DNA of 64,000 nucleotides from Aureimonas sp. SK2 (GTDB taxonomy: Bacteria; Pseudomonadota; Alphaproteobacteria; Rhizobiales; Rhizobiaceae), in NCBI RefSeq assembly GCF_029813115.1, contig NZ_JAPZDS010000015.1, forward strand, positions 1 through 64,000, given 5' to 3'. Of this stretch, positions 28,789-37,397 are shown one piece after another; the first letter of the stretch is position 1; the number at the start of each line of letters is the position of its first letter. The position numbers and the translations under genes were made by a program. Under the pieces are notes generated by a model. It had not been told where the DNA came from. It was given only the letters and a program-made list of their open reading frames with translations, and made no database searches.

Positions 28789-29580
28789 TCAGCCCATGAC
28801 GCGGCGATAGAGATGCCAGGTCGCGTGGCCGAGCACCGGCAGCACCACCGCAAGGCCGACGAGGAGCGGCGCCGAGCCGATCATCACGAGGCCGGCGATC
28901 ATGGCCGCCCAGACCGCCATGGTCAGCGGATTGGCCCGCACCGCCGCGACGGAGGCCGCCATCGCCTCGCCGGCCCCATAGCCGCGATCGAGAATGAGGG
29001 GCAGCGACAGGGCGCCGATCGAGAAGGCGACCGCCGCGAACAGGAAGCCGACGAGATGGCCGACGACCACCAGCGCCCAGCCGGCGGGCGTGGCGAGCAG
29101 CGCCTGGAGAAAGGCTGGGTAGGTCGCGGCGGACACCTCCGGCGCGAAGAGCGCGAAGAGGGCTTGCGCGCTGAGGAGCCAGAGGGCGAAGAGGGCGAAG
29201 AGCACCAGCGCGACGCGGGCGATCGCCCCGCGCTGGGGGCCTTGCAGCGCGCCGAAGGCCTCGCGCCAGGAGGCATGTTCGCCCCGCTCCTCGCGCCGGC
29301 TGATCTCGTAGAAGCCGAGCGCCGCCACGGGACCGATCAGCGCGAAGCCGGCGACCAGCGGGAACAGGACAGGAAAGGCGTTGGCGTTGGTGGCCGCCAG
29401 CGCGATGGCGATGCCGGCGATGGGATAGATGGCCGCCAGGAACACGAGATGGGTCGGCCGGCGGCGGAAGTCCGACAGGCCCTTGGCGAGGCTGAGGGTC
29501 AGGTCGGCGGTGGTGATGCGGCGGATGGCGGGCAGGCGATGGCCCGTCAGCCGGGAGGCGTCGATGGGCAGAGCTCTCAT
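28789..29580 (-). CDS. DUF2189 family integral membrane protein
   Basis: A 263-residue protein with about six hydrophobic helices. It has the DUF2189 (PF09955) layout: IRRITTADLTLSLAKGLSDF before the first helix, then LFPLVAGFALIGPVAALGFYE and REERGEHASWREAF between helices. The function is unknown; the family is common in alphaproteobacteria. GAGGAGAACGGATC precedes this ATG. A MITE lies about 110 bp upstream of the start, so the promoter could be affected by it. Confidence 0.85.
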   Translation of the reverse strand: MRALPIDASRLTGHRLPAIRRITTADLTLSLAKGLSDFRRRPTHLVFLAAIYPIAGIAIALAATNANAFPVLFPLVAGFALIGPVAALGFYEISRREERGEHASWREAFGALQGPQRGAIARVALVLFALFALWLLSAQALFALFAPEVSAATYPAFLQALLATPAGWALVVVGHLVGFLFAAVAFSIGALSLPLILDRGYGAGEAMAASVAAVRANPLTMAVWAAMIAGLVMIGSAPLLVGLAVVLPVLGHATWHLYRRVMG

Positions 29581-29691
29581 GATCCGTTCTCCTCTGGCCG
29601 AGGATGAGCCGGTCGGATCGTCGGGCCGGTCGGACCGGCGGGAGCGGGCGGCCAGGAGCCGAACTCCCATGCGTGCGATCGGGTCAACTTA

Positions 29692-29853
29692 GAGACTGTT
29701 TCGGAAGTTCCCGGCGGAGGATCGGTGCGGGATTTTGGTCGTTCCACGAGGCGCCAAACGCAGACGATGCCGGCGGCATCGGCGAGGATTGGCAACGACG
29801 TGGACGGCCGAAAGACCCGTCGAGCCGACCCGGCGGACTTTCGAAACAGTCTC
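29692..29853. mobile_element. 162-bp MITE with IS5-type ends
   Basis: The element has terminal inverted repeats GAGACTGTTTCGGAAGT (left) and GAGACTGTTTCGAAAGT (right, complement), 16 of 17 bases matching. It is flanked by direct TTA on both sides (29689-29691 and 29854-29856), a 3-bp target duplication of the TNA type used by the IS1031 group of the IS5 family. There is no transposase frame inside 162 bp, so it is non-autonomous. It sits between the DUF2189 gene promoter and a lipoprotein gene. Confidence 0.8.
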
Positions 29854-29923
29854 TTAAGCCTCCGGGCGCCGCTTGGCGAGACGGAGAGCGGCGAGCCGCC
29901 TCAAGATGTCGCGAGCGGCCGTG

Positions 29924-30127
29924 TCAGGGCCGCACGGCGAGCGCCGCGTCGCCCGGCTGGCTGGGTCCGGCGGGCGGGGCGGGTGCCGGGTTCGGCGTAT
30001 CGGCCGCCGCCGCGCGCCGGCCGCCGAGATCGTCCAGCGTGTTGGGCAGGACCCCGACTGCGCGGTTCATGCCGGCACAGCCGGCGAGAAGGGACAGAAG
30101 GCCGAGGGCGAGGAGAAGGCGGGACAT
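29924..30127 (-). CDS. Small putative lipoprotein
   Basis: A 67-residue protein with a lipoprotein signal (MSRLLLALGLLSLLAGC, lipobox cysteine at residue 17) followed by AGMNRAVGVLPNTLDDLGG and a Pro/Ala-rich tail. No domain is recognised. A strong GGAGG lies before the start. It stands alone between the heparinase-like gene and the MITE, on the same strand as both neighbours. Confidence 0.75.
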   Translation of the reverse strand: MSRLLLALGLLSLLAGCAGMNRAVGVLPNTLDDLGGRRAAAADTPNPAPAPPAGPSQPGDAALAVRP

Positions 30128-30205
30128 GGGCGAACCTCCGGACGGGTCCGCTGGGAGATAGGGCGCGCCGGCCGGCCGGCTGCGACCGTTAGGCGCCTTG
30201 CATCG

Positions 30206-31900
30206 TCAGCCCTGTCGCTCGAAGCGCCAGTTGAGGTCGGTGCGGTCGAGGCAGTCCAGCGGCAGGACGATCTGCCGCGTCCGGCGCGGGCCGGCGGCAT
30301 CGGCGAAGAAGATGGATTCCTCGAGCTGCGGCTCCCCGTCGGCGAAGAACCACCAGAACTCCTCGCCGTGGACGAGGCGCAGGCCCCCTCCCCCCTGGTC
30401 GACCTGGACGTCGGGATGGAGATGGAAGCGCAGGGTCCCCATGGGCTCGTCGCAGGCCATGCGGTGGACGCGCCCCGCCGCCTGGAACAGGCGGTCGATG
30501 CCCTCGATCCGCCGCCCGTCGCGCGACAGGAAGATCTGGCGCTCGTGCACGAAGCCGAAGGCCTGGCGATAGCCGTCGTGAGCGGCGGTCAGGAGCTGGC
30601 CCTCGTGCGTTTCCTCGCGGTTCACCGGCACGCGGGTGGGACCGGGCAGCAACGGGCCGCCGAGGAAGCGGTCCACCGCCTCCGAGCGCGAGAAGCGCGA
30701 GGAGGACTGGTCGTTGAGCGTGAGCGTGGAATGGGCCGCGGTGGTGCGCGACAGGCGCCGCCAACCCCCGTCGATGCGCACCGGCGATCCGCAGTTGACA
30801 ACCATGCGCCGGCCGCCGGAGGAAAATTCGAGGGCCAGGGTGCCGGCATGCGCCTCGTGCGAGACGTCCGGGGCCGGCGGCAGGCCGGTATCGGCGAGGA
30901 CCACGGTGAGCCCCGCGGCCAGACGATGGTAGCCGGACTGGCGCATCTGGCTGATCGGCTCGCCGAGCGTCTCGTCATGGGCAAGAAGCGCGGCGGAGAG
31001 GTGATGGTCGACCGCGCCGGCGCCGTTGAACAGGGCCTGCGCCCCGTCGCCGTGGCGGAAGAAGCGCAGGGCCGGCAGCATGCGGTCCACGGCGCCGAAC
31101 ACGGCGCGCGGAGCGGGCAGCCCCTGGTCGGCGAAGAGGGCACGCAGGGGCACGAGTTCGGCGAGGATCTGAGACACGGCCGCCGGGTTGCGCGACACGT
31201 GGCCGCCGTCGGCATGGACCTGCGCGTCGAGCTCCTCGCCGAGGAACCGGGCAGCCTGCCGAACGGTGCCGGCCCCCGCCGGCTGCACCAGCGCGGCCGC
31301 GACCAGCGCGATGCGGACCTTCAGCCGCGGCAGGCCCGCCGGGGCCGAGGAGGCGGTGCGGCGCAGATGCCGGACCTCGATGGAGAGACCGCGCGCGAAG
31401 CGCTCGCAGAAGGCGGCGTCGGCACCGGACAGGATGGTCGGCGCATGCGAGATCCAGGCGAGGACGCGGGCCGCCGCGACCTCGTGCTCGTAGGCCAGCG
31501 CCCCGCGCTGGCGGCGGGGCAGGCGCAGCCAGTCGCCGACCAGAGAGCGCGCGTGCTCGCAGGACAGGGCGTCGCCGGCCCGCGCGAAATGGCGCAGCCA
31601 GCCGAAGCCGTGCAGTTCGACGCGCCAGGGGCGGGCCTCGTCCTTGAGCGAGAAGGGGGAGCGGCCGTTCAGTTCCACCAGCTGCCCGGCGAGCCAGACA
31701 TGGCCGACATAGAAGCCGCGGGCGACGGAGGGGTCGCCCCGGCGCATGTCGGTGAGGGTCGCTACGGGAAGTCCGGTTCCGCTGGCGGCAAAGGGAAGGG
31801 GATGGCGGAGAAGCGCCCGCAGGCGGGCCACGGCGCGGCGAGCGATCTCGCGCGCCATCAGGCCGGCCAGGCGGGGCTCGTCGACGAAGCCCGTCGTCAT
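30206..31900 (-). CDS. Heparinase II/III family protein
   Basis: A 564-residue protein with an alpha-helical toroid N-terminal half and a C-terminal beta-sandwich of the heparinase II/III type (PF07940). Recognisable parts are DAQVHADGGHVSRNPA, LFNGAGAVDHHLSAALL, MRQSGYHRLAAG and the C-terminal GGGLRLVHGEEFWWFF. Related proteins cleave uronic-acid polysaccharides, but the rhizobial orthologues between rsmB and purH have no proven substrate. No signal peptide is evident. GGAGG 8 nt before this ATG fixes it over two upstream candidates. It follows rsmB after 165 bp. Confidence 0.88.
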   Translation of the reverse strand: MTTGFVDEPRLAGLMAREIARRAVARLRALLRHPLPFAASGTGLPVATLTDMRRGDPSVARGFYVGHVWLAGQLVELNGRSPFSLKDEARPWRVELHGFGWLRHFARAGDALSCEHARSLVGDWLRLPRRQRGALAYEHEVAAARVLAWISHAPTILSGADAAFCERFARGLSIEVRHLRRTASSAPAGLPRLKVRIALVAAALVQPAGAGTVRQAARFLGEELDAQVHADGGHVSRNPAAVSQILAELVPLRALFADQGLPAPRAVFGAVDRMLPALRFFRHGDGAQALFNGAGAVDHHLSAALLAHDETLGEPISQMRQSGYHRLAAGLTVVLADTGLPPAPDVSHEAHAGTLALEFSSGGRRMVVNCGSPVRIDGGWRRLSRTTAAHSTLTLNDQSSSRFSRSEAVDRFLGGPLLPGPTRVPVNREETHEGQLLTAAHDGYRQAFGFVHERQIFLSRDGRRIEGIDRLFQAAGRVHRMACDEPMGTLRFHLHPDVQVDQGGGGLRLVHGEEFWWFFADGEPQLEESIFFADAAGPRRTRQIVLPLDCLDRTDLNWRFERQG

Positions 31901-32065
31901 CCGCATTCCTCCGCCAAATCGTTCCCGTGGACCCGTGCCGGGAGAAGGGCACGGGATTTGCAGGAGCAATTTCGGCCAACAGGGTTAACGAAACCTTAAA
32001 AGCACGCAACCAGAAGGCGGCAGGCTGATGCGGAACTGGAATGCCAGGCCCCGGCGGCCGGGGTC

Positions 32066-33448
32066 TCAGCCCGCGCGGCGCAACCTTGCGGCGAAGAACC
32101 CGTCGAGGCCGGAGGCCTCCGGCGTGCCGCGCGCCAGCATGGCGGGGGTGGTTCGCAGGAAGCCCTCGGGCGTGACCGCCTCGGCGAGGCCCGGCACCTC
32201 GTCGGGGAGCACCGGCTCGCAGCGGAAGTCCGGCCGCTCGGCCAGGAAGTCGCGCGCCACCGCCTCGCCCTCGACCGGGTCGAGCGAGCAGTTGGAGAAC
32301 ACGAGCAGGCCGCCCGGCGCCACCAGGTCGGCCGCCTGGCGCAGCATGCGGGCCTGGACCCCGGCAAGCTTCTCCACTTCCTCGGGCGTCTTGGTCCAGG
32401 CGACGTCGGGATGGCGGCGGATCGTGCCGGTGGAGGAGCAGGGCGCGTCGAGGAGCACGGCGTCGAAGGGCGCGTCGGGGCGGAAGGCGGCGAGGTCGCC
32501 GACCTCGGTGTCGGCCTCGAGCCCCAGCCGGGCGAAGTTCTCCTTGAGGCGCCGCAGGCGCGAGGCGGAGATGTCGAGCGCGGTGACGCGGGCGCCGGCC
32601 GCGGCGAGCTGCGCCGTCTTGCCGCCGGGCGCGGCGCAGAGATCGGCCGCGCGCCGGCCCTTCAGGTCGCCGAAGAGGCGCGCGGGCAGCGCGGCGGCCG
32701 CGTCCTGCACCCACCATTCGCCCGCCTCGAAACCCGGCAGCTCGCCGACCAGGCCCTCGCCGCCGGTGAGCCGGACCGTCCCGGTCGGCAGCACGTCGCC
32801 GCCGATCCGTTCGGCGACGGCCGCGGGGTCCGCGCGCGCGGTGAAATCGAGCGGCGCCGGCACGCGGTGGTGCGCGGCGATCGCCAGCGCCGCGGCCTCG
32901 CCATAGGCCTGCGTCCAGCGCTCGAAGAGCCAGGCCGGCGTGTCGAGGCGGGGATCCTCCGTCCCCTGAAGCAGCGTCTCTCCTTCGCGGGCGATGCGCC
33001 GGAGAACGGCGTTGACGAGCTTGGCGAAGCGGGCGACGCGCGGGTCGGCCGTGGCCTGGCTGACGGCGAGGTCCACGGCGGCCGCGTCGGGCACGTCGAG
33101 AAACAGGATCTGCGCCACGCCGACATGGAGGATGTGTCGCAGCGCCGCCGCGCCCGTCGGCAGCGGCTTCTCGATACAGGCGGCGATCACCGCCTCGATC
33201 GTGCCCCGGCGGCGGAGAGCCACGGTCAGGATCGCCTTGACCAGGGCCTGGTCGCGCCCGTCCAGCGCCCGGAACTCCGGATGGCCGTGGCCCCGGTCGG
33301 TCAGCCCGTCGAGCGAGGTGCGGGTGTCCACCACGGCGGACAGGAGGCGGGCGGCGACCCGCCGCGAGGCGAGGCCCGGGCGCTCGGGCGCGGCCGGCCG
33401 CGAGACGGCGGGCTTGGAAGGACGGCGCGGCTTGGCGATCTTGGTCAT
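32066..33448 (-). CDS. rsmB: 16S rRNA (cytosine-C5) methyltransferase RsmB
   Basis: A 460-residue Nop2/Sun-family methyltransferase that makes m5C967 in 16S rRNA. The N-terminal NusB-like RNA-binding domain covers roughly residues 25-160 (ALVKAILTVALRRRGTIEA). The SAM site is ADLCAAPGGKTAQLAAAGA. The two family cysteines are in LLDAPCSSTGTIRRHPD and VFSNCSLDPVEGEA. The upstream 169 open codons are a shadow of the divergent ankyrin gene. It heads the rsmB-heparinase-purH group. Confidence 0.95.
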   Translation of the reverse strand: MTKIAKPRRPSKPAVSRPAAPERPGLASRRVAARLLSAVVDTRTSLDGLTDRGHGHPEFRALDGRDQALVKAILTVALRRRGTIEAVIAACIEKPLPTGAAALRHILHVGVAQILFLDVPDAAAVDLAVSQATADPRVARFAKLVNAVLRRIAREGETLLQGTEDPRLDTPAWLFERWTQAYGEAAALAIAAHHRVPAPLDFTARADPAAVAERIGGDVLPTGTVRLTGGEGLVGELPGFEAGEWWVQDAAAALPARLFGDLKGRRAADLCAAPGGKTAQLAAAGARVTALDISASRLRRLKENFARLGLEADTEVGDLAAFRPDAPFDAVLLDAPCSSTGTIRRHPDVAWTKTPEEVEKLAGVQARMLRQAADLVAPGGLLVFSNCSLDPVEGEAVARDFLAERPDFRCEPVLPDEVPGLAEAVTPEGFLRTTPAMLARGTPEASGLDGFFAARLRRAG

Positions 33449-33553
33449 GGCCGACCCTATGGGCCGCCGGGCGCCCGGGGGCAAGTCCGCCCCGTTGCCT
33501 TCGCCGCGCCGGAAAGGCACAGAAAGGCCATCCAAGACGGAGCCTGCCCGGAC

Positions 33554-34066
33554 ATGAGCGACGAGACCCCCGACGACGAGACCCTCGCCTTTGCCGCCCG
33601 CGTCTTCGCCGCCGCGCGCGAGGGCGACGTGGCGGCGCTGCGCCCGCTTCTGGAACAGGGTCTGCCGGCGGACCTTGCCAACGACAAGGGCGACACGCTC
33701 CTGATGCTGGCGAGCTACCAAGGCCATGCGGAGGCGGCCGCCCTCCTGATCGCCCACGGCGCGGACCCCGACCGAGCCAACGACCGCGGCCAGACGCCGC
33801 TCGCCGGCACCGCCTTCAGGGGCGAGATCGCGGCGGCCCGCGCGCTTCTGGCGGGCGGCGCGCGCGTCGACGCCGCCGGACCGGACGGGCGCACCGCCCT
33901 GATGATGGCCGCCATGTTCGACCGGGTGGAGATGGTGGAGCTGCTTCTCGCCCACGGCGCCGACGCGGGACGCCGGACGCCGGAAGGGCTCGACGCGCTG
34001 GGGGCCGCAAGGGCCATGGGCGCGCGCCGCACGCCGGCGCTCCTGGAGCCCGGGCGCGAAGGCTGA
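33554..34066 (+). CDS. Ankyrin repeat protein
   Basis: A 170-residue soluble protein made of about four ankyrin repeats, each with the G-x-T-x-L-x-x-A and L-L-x-x-G-A-D signatures (KGDTLLMLASYQGH, LLIAHGADPDRANDRGQTPL, GRTALMMAAMFDRVEMVELLLAHGAD). It is a protein-interaction module without an enzymatic part. Similar small ankyrin proteins in rhizobia are uncharacterised. It diverges from rsmB and converges with the GGDEF gene with an 11-bp gap. Confidence 0.9.
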   Translation: MSDETPDDETLAFAARVFAAAREGDVAALRPLLEQGLPADLANDKGDTLLMLASYQGHAEAAALLIAHGADPDRANDRGQTPLAGTAFRGEIAAARALLAGGARVDAAGPDGRTALMMAAMFDRVEMVELLLAHGADAGRRTPEGLDALGAARAMGARRTPALLEPGREG

Positions 34067-34077
34067 GGCCTCCCGGC

Positions 34078-35241
34078 TCAGGCCATCGCGGCCCGCTGCG
34101 GCTCGCCGAGGGCGGGAACCATGGACGGGGCGGCGATCTCGCCATGGGCGCGGATGCCGCCGCCGGCGCGCTTGGCGACATAGGAGGCCGCATCGGCGCG
34201 ATGGGTTAGCTCGTCGAGGTCCGCCTCCGCGAGGGCGCCGAGGGCAAAGCCGAGGCTGAGGCCGACACGGACGATGCGGTCGCCGCCGATGTCGCAGGGC
34301 GCGGTGAGTTCGTCGTGGATGCGGGCGGCGAGGCGCCGCGCCTCCTCCGTTCCCGCCACCCCGAACTGGACCAGGATGAACTCGTCGCCGCCCGTTCGGG
34401 CGACGATCGCGGGGTCCGGAGCGATCGGCCGGATGCGTCCGGCCAGGATCGCCAGGAGACGGTCGCCGGCCGCATGTCCCAACCCGTCGTTCACGGCCTT
34501 GAACCCGTCGAGGTCGAAGGCGTGGACGGCGACGAGACTCCGCGCGCCCTTGGCCGCGGCGTCGAAGGCCTCACGCAGACCGTGCCGGTTCAGAAGGCCG
34601 GTCAAGGGATCGAGCCGCGCCAGCCGCGCCATCTGGAGGCGCAGGGTCACCCCCCGCAGCGCCGTCGTGTAGGCATAGTCCACGCTCTGGATCGCCGCGA
34701 GCAGGAAGGTGGTGAAGACCAATGCGAGGATCAGGTGATCGGTGCTGCTAGCTGCGGCCGCCATCGCGATGGGCGGCGATCCGGCGCAGAACAGCGCGGC
34801 CAGCGCGACGCGCGGCCGGATCGACACGCGCAGCGTCACGCCGGCGCAATAGGCGAACAGGATGCAGGTGGCCCCAAGATGCAGCGAGACCTCCGGCAGG
34901 GCGAGGACCGCGGCCACGAAGAAGGCGACGGAGGCCGCGACACCCATGGTCGAGACGGCATGGCCGCGCTCCCATCGCCGGATCTCCCGCATGCCGCCCT
35001 GCCGGCCCGTCCGCAGCGCGCGGCGGTGGCACATCATCACGGCGACCTTATAAAGGGACGTCGCAAGACCGAGGAGCGTGGCCGCGAGAACGACCGGATC
35101 GGCGCTCATGCTCCAGCTGTGCAGGCCGACGAGCCCGATGGTCGCGGCCAGGACCAGCACGGGCACGGAGCTGTCGACGAGCGCGGCCACGAGTTCGGCG
35201 CGCACCTCCTCCGGCTCGTCCTGCTGAAACCGCTTGACCAC
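34078..35241 (-). CDS. Membrane-anchored GGDEF domain protein (diguanylate cyclase)
   Basis: A 387-residue protein with five to six N-terminal transmembrane helices (to about residue 190) and a C-terminal GGDEF domain. The active-site loop is ARTGGDEFILVQFG at about 284-288 and the domain opens with DPLTGLLNRHGL. This predicts c-di-GMP synthesis from GTP. The position of the inhibitory RxxD site, five residues before the loop, reads PDPA, so product inhibition by c-di-GMP is probably absent. The start codon is GTG, with GGGAGG upstream. There is no EAL or sensory PAS domain. Confidence 0.92.
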   Translation of the reverse strand: MVKRFQQDEPEEVRAELVAALVDSSVPVLVLAATIGLVGLHSWSMSADPVVLAATLLGLATSLYKVAVMMCHRRALRTGRQGGMREIRRWERGHAVSTMGVAASVAFFVAAVLALPEVSLHLGATCILFAYCAGVTLRVSIRPRVALAALFCAGSPPIAMAAAASSTDHLILALVFTTFLLAAIQSVDYAYTTALRGVTLRLQMARLARLDPLTGLLNRHGLREAFDAAAKGARSLVAVHAFDLDGFKAVNDGLGHAAGDRLLAILAGRIRPIAPDPAIVARTGGDEFILVQFGVAGTEEARRLAARIHDELTAPCDIGGDRIVRVGLSLGFALGALAEADLDELTHRADAASYVAKRAGGGIRAHGEIAAPSMVPALGEPQRAAMA

Positions 35242-35369
35242 GTCGCCCTCGCCTCCCGTCGCGGCTAAGGGTAGACGGCCATGATCAAGTGTGCGTTAAG
35301 AGCCGATGACGGACACTGCAGAGGTTAACGGAGGGTGAACTCCCAGGCGGTGAGCTCCGAGCTGGCCCT

Positions 35370-36311
35370 TCAGCCCCAGGGACCGCCCGGCGACCGGCGC
35401 GAGCCCCCGCTTTGCCCGCCCCACGGCCCGGACCGCACCGAGGGCGCGCGCGGCGCGGCGAGCGCGCCCATCTCCGACGCCATGGCGCTGAGCGCGTCGA
35501 TGCGGTTCTGCGTGTCGGGGTGGGTGGAGAAGAGCCCGTCCATCCGCTGGCCGTTCAGGGGGTTGATGATGAACATGTGCGCCGTCGCGGGATTGCGCTC
35601 GGCGTCGTAGTTGACGGTGCGCCCGGCAGCGCCCGCGATCTTGGCGAGCGCGGAGGCGAGCCAGAGCGGGTTGCCGCAGATCTCGGCGCCGCGCCGGTCG
35701 GCCGAGTATTCGCGGGTGCGCGAGATCGCCATCTGGACGATCATCGCGGCGAACGGCGCGACGATCATCGCGACCAGCACGCCGACGATCCCCAAGGGAT
35801 TGTTGTTGTCGCGGTGGCCGCCGAAGAAGAAGGCGAAGTTGCCGAGCATGGAGATCGCGCCGGCCAGCGTCGCGGTGATCGTCATGATCAAAGTGTCGCG
35901 GTTCTGGACGTGGGCGAGTTCGTGCGCCATGACGCCGGCGACCTCTTCGGGCGTCAGCTGCCGCAGAAGGCCGGTCGTCGCGGCGACGGCCGCGTTTTCC
36001 GGGTTGCGCCCGGTGGCGAAGGCGTTGGGCTGGTCGTTCTCGATCACGAAGACGCGCGGCATGGGCAGGCCCGCCCGCGCGGCGAGCTCCTGGACGATGC
36101 CGTAGTATTCGGGGGCGGTTCGCGCATCCACCTCGTGGGCATGGTGCATGCGCAGCACCATCTTGTCGGCGTTCCAGTAGGAGAAGAGGTTCATGACGGC
36201 AGCGATCACGAAGGCGATCGTCATGCCGCGCCCTCCGCCGATCAGAAACCCGACGCCCATGAAGAGGGCCGTCATCCCGGCGATCAGCATGGCGGTCTTC
36301 ACGCGGTTCAT
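35370..36311 (-). CDS. htpX: Membrane zinc metalloprotease HtpX
   Basis: A 313-residue inner-membrane M48 protease that degrades damaged membrane proteins. There are two N-terminal helices ([20 protein letters not shown] and [17 protein letters not shown]). The zinc site is [15 protein letters not shown], with H130-E-L-A-H134, and further helices follow. The downstream glutamate ligand is in [17 protein letters not shown]. The C-terminal tail is Gly/Ser/Arg-rich. Its position near DUF1674 and rsmB is conserved in rhizobia. Confidence 0.96.
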   Translation of the reverse strand: MNRVKTAMLIAGMTALFMGVGFLIGGGRGMTIAFVIAAVMNLFSYWNADKMVLRMHHAHEVDARTAPEYYGIVQELAARAGLPMPRVFVIENDQPNAFATGRNPENAAVAATTGLLRQLTPEEVAGVMAHELAHVQNRDTLIMTITATLAGAISMLGNFAFFFGGHRDNNNPLGIVGVLVAMIVAPFAAMIVQMAISRTREYSADRRGAEICGNPLWLASALAKIAGAAGRTVNYDAERNPATAHMFIINPLNGQRMDGLFSTHPDTQNRIDALSAMASEMGALAAPRAPSVRSGPWGGQSGGSRRSPGGPWG

Positions 36312-36467
36312 GGGCGTTCGAATCTCCTCGACATTGCAGGCGGGCTTGCCAAAGGGCGCGGCACCGCCGATCTCTCGGGCAAAAGGTGGGAAGCCGTTCG
36401 AGCGTGGTCAACGCCTGCCGCCGTCCCGCCCTCTGACCTTGCCGTGAGCCGATCCGAAAGCGCCGCC

Positions 36468-36686
36468 ATGTCCGACGAGTCCCCTTCCGCCCCCGCCGCC
36501 GAGACCGCACCCACCCGCCGGCTGGAAGACCTCCCGCCCGCCGCCCGCCGGGCGCTGGCGGAAGCCGAGGCACGGCGCGCGGCCGAAGCGGATGCCCAGC
36601 GCCCGCCCGAGGTGAACGGGCGCGGCGGCGCCGAGCCGACGCGCTTCGGCGACTGGGAGAAGAACGGCATCATCTCCGACTTCTGA
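36468..36686 (+). CDS. DUF1674 protein, SDHAF4-like
   Basis: A 72-residue protein with an N-terminal disordered Ala/Glu-rich part and the conserved C-terminal DUF1674 (PF07896) motif RFGDWEKNGIISDF. Eukaryotic SDHAF4 with the same tail assists flavinylated SdhA during succinate dehydrogenase assembly; a similar role here is inferred from the motif only. The frame is open far upstream, but that is a shadow of htpX. It diverges from htpX over 156 bp. Confidence 0.85.
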   Translation: MSDESPSAPAAETAPTRRLEDLPPAARRALAEAEARRAAEADAQRPPEVNGRGGAEPTRFGDWEKNGIISDF

Positions 36687-36719
36687 AGCTAGGACCACCA
36701 TCCTCCGGACCGCCGCCGA

Positions 36720-36738
36720 TTTTCGGCGGAACCGAAAA
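36720..36738 (+). terminator. Symmetric hairpin after the DUF1674 gene
   Basis: TTTTCGG and CCGAAAA form a 7-bp stem around CGGAA, 33 bp after the DUF1674 stop. The A/T ends are part of the stem, so a classic U-tract is lacking. It is a plausible weak terminator ahead of the SNase gene. Confidence 0.4.
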
Positions 36739-36789
36739 GCCGGGCGCGGGTTATAGGAATTTCAACCTATCCACGCCATCGTGGCTCCC

Positions 36790-37269
36790 ATGCGATTCTC
36801 CCTCTGTCTCCTTCTGGCCGTCCTCCTCGGCACCCCCGCCGGGGCACAGGACTGGCCGCGCGAGATCGACGGGCCGATCCTCGCCCATGTCGTGAAGGTG
36901 CGCGACGGCGACACGATCGAGGTGGAGGCGCTGATCTGGCCGATGCAGACGGTGCGGGTGGCGGTGCGCCTGCGCGGCGTCGACGCGCTGGAGCTGAAGG
37001 GTGCCTGTGCGGCCGAGACCGCCGCCGCCCGCGACGCGCGCGACCGTCTGACCGCACTGGTCGGCGACGGGCCGGTTTGGCTGACCCGCGTGTCGGGCGA
37101 CAAGTATTTCGGCCGCGTCCTGGCCGATGTCGCGAGCCGGACGGAGCCCGACCTCGGCGCCCGGCTCCTGCGCGAGGGCCATGTGGATGCCTATGACGGC
37201 GGCCGGCGGCGCGACTGGTGCGCGGCCGTCGGCACGCGCCGTGTCGCCCCGTCCGAAAGCCCGGGCTGA
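36790..37269 (+). CDS. Secreted thermonuclease-family (SNase-like) protein
   Basis: A 159-residue protein with a signal peptide (MRFSLCLLLAVLLGTPAGA, cut before QDW) and an SNase-like OB-fold domain (PF00565). VVKVRDGDTIEVEA is the first conserved strand with the calcium-binding aspartate context. VRLRGVDALE carries the first catalytic arginine, and FGRVLADV and GHVDAYDGGRRRDWC complete the domain. A weaker GTG start 9 bp upstream is in frame. It lies 128 bp before the guanidine exporter, in the same orientation, but the riboswitch between them suggests separate control. Confidence 0.85.
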   Translation: MRFSLCLLLAVLLGTPAGAQDWPREIDGPILAHVVKVRDGDTIEVEALIWPMQTVRVAVRLRGVDALELKGACAAETAAARDARDRLTALVGDGPVWLTRVSGDKYFGRVLADVASRTEPDLGARLLREGHVDAYDGGRRRDWCAAVGTRRVAPSESPG

Positions 37270-37323
37270 CCGTTCCTCGTCTTGACGGAAATCAGAGCCT
37301 GACCCATGTCTGCGAGGAGGGCG

Positions 37324-37372
37324 GCGGACGACCGCGCCCCGGCGCTCGGCGCCTTCCGTTCGGGACGACCCG
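37324..37372 (+). promoter_or_regulatory. Guanidine-II (mini-ykkC) riboswitch
   Basis: Two short hairpins with identical ACGA loops lie in the leader of the SMR gene: GCGG-ACGA-CCGC at 37324-37335 and CGGG-ACGA-CCCG at 37361-37372. Paired stem-loops with ACGR loops are the defining feature of the mini-ykkC class, which binds guanidinium and exposes the ribosome-binding site. The second hairpin ends 11 bp before AGGGGAG, the ribosome-binding site of the exporter gene. Class and target gene agree. Confidence 0.88.
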
Positions 37373-37397
37373 GTTCGAAACAGGGGAGTTCCCTTCC

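Noticed and set aside
29692-29853. The inverted repeats as a simple bidirectional terminator
   Set aside because: The arms are over 120 bp apart, begin with GAGACTGTTTCG as transposon ends do, and are flanked by a TTA duplication, so a MITE explains them better.
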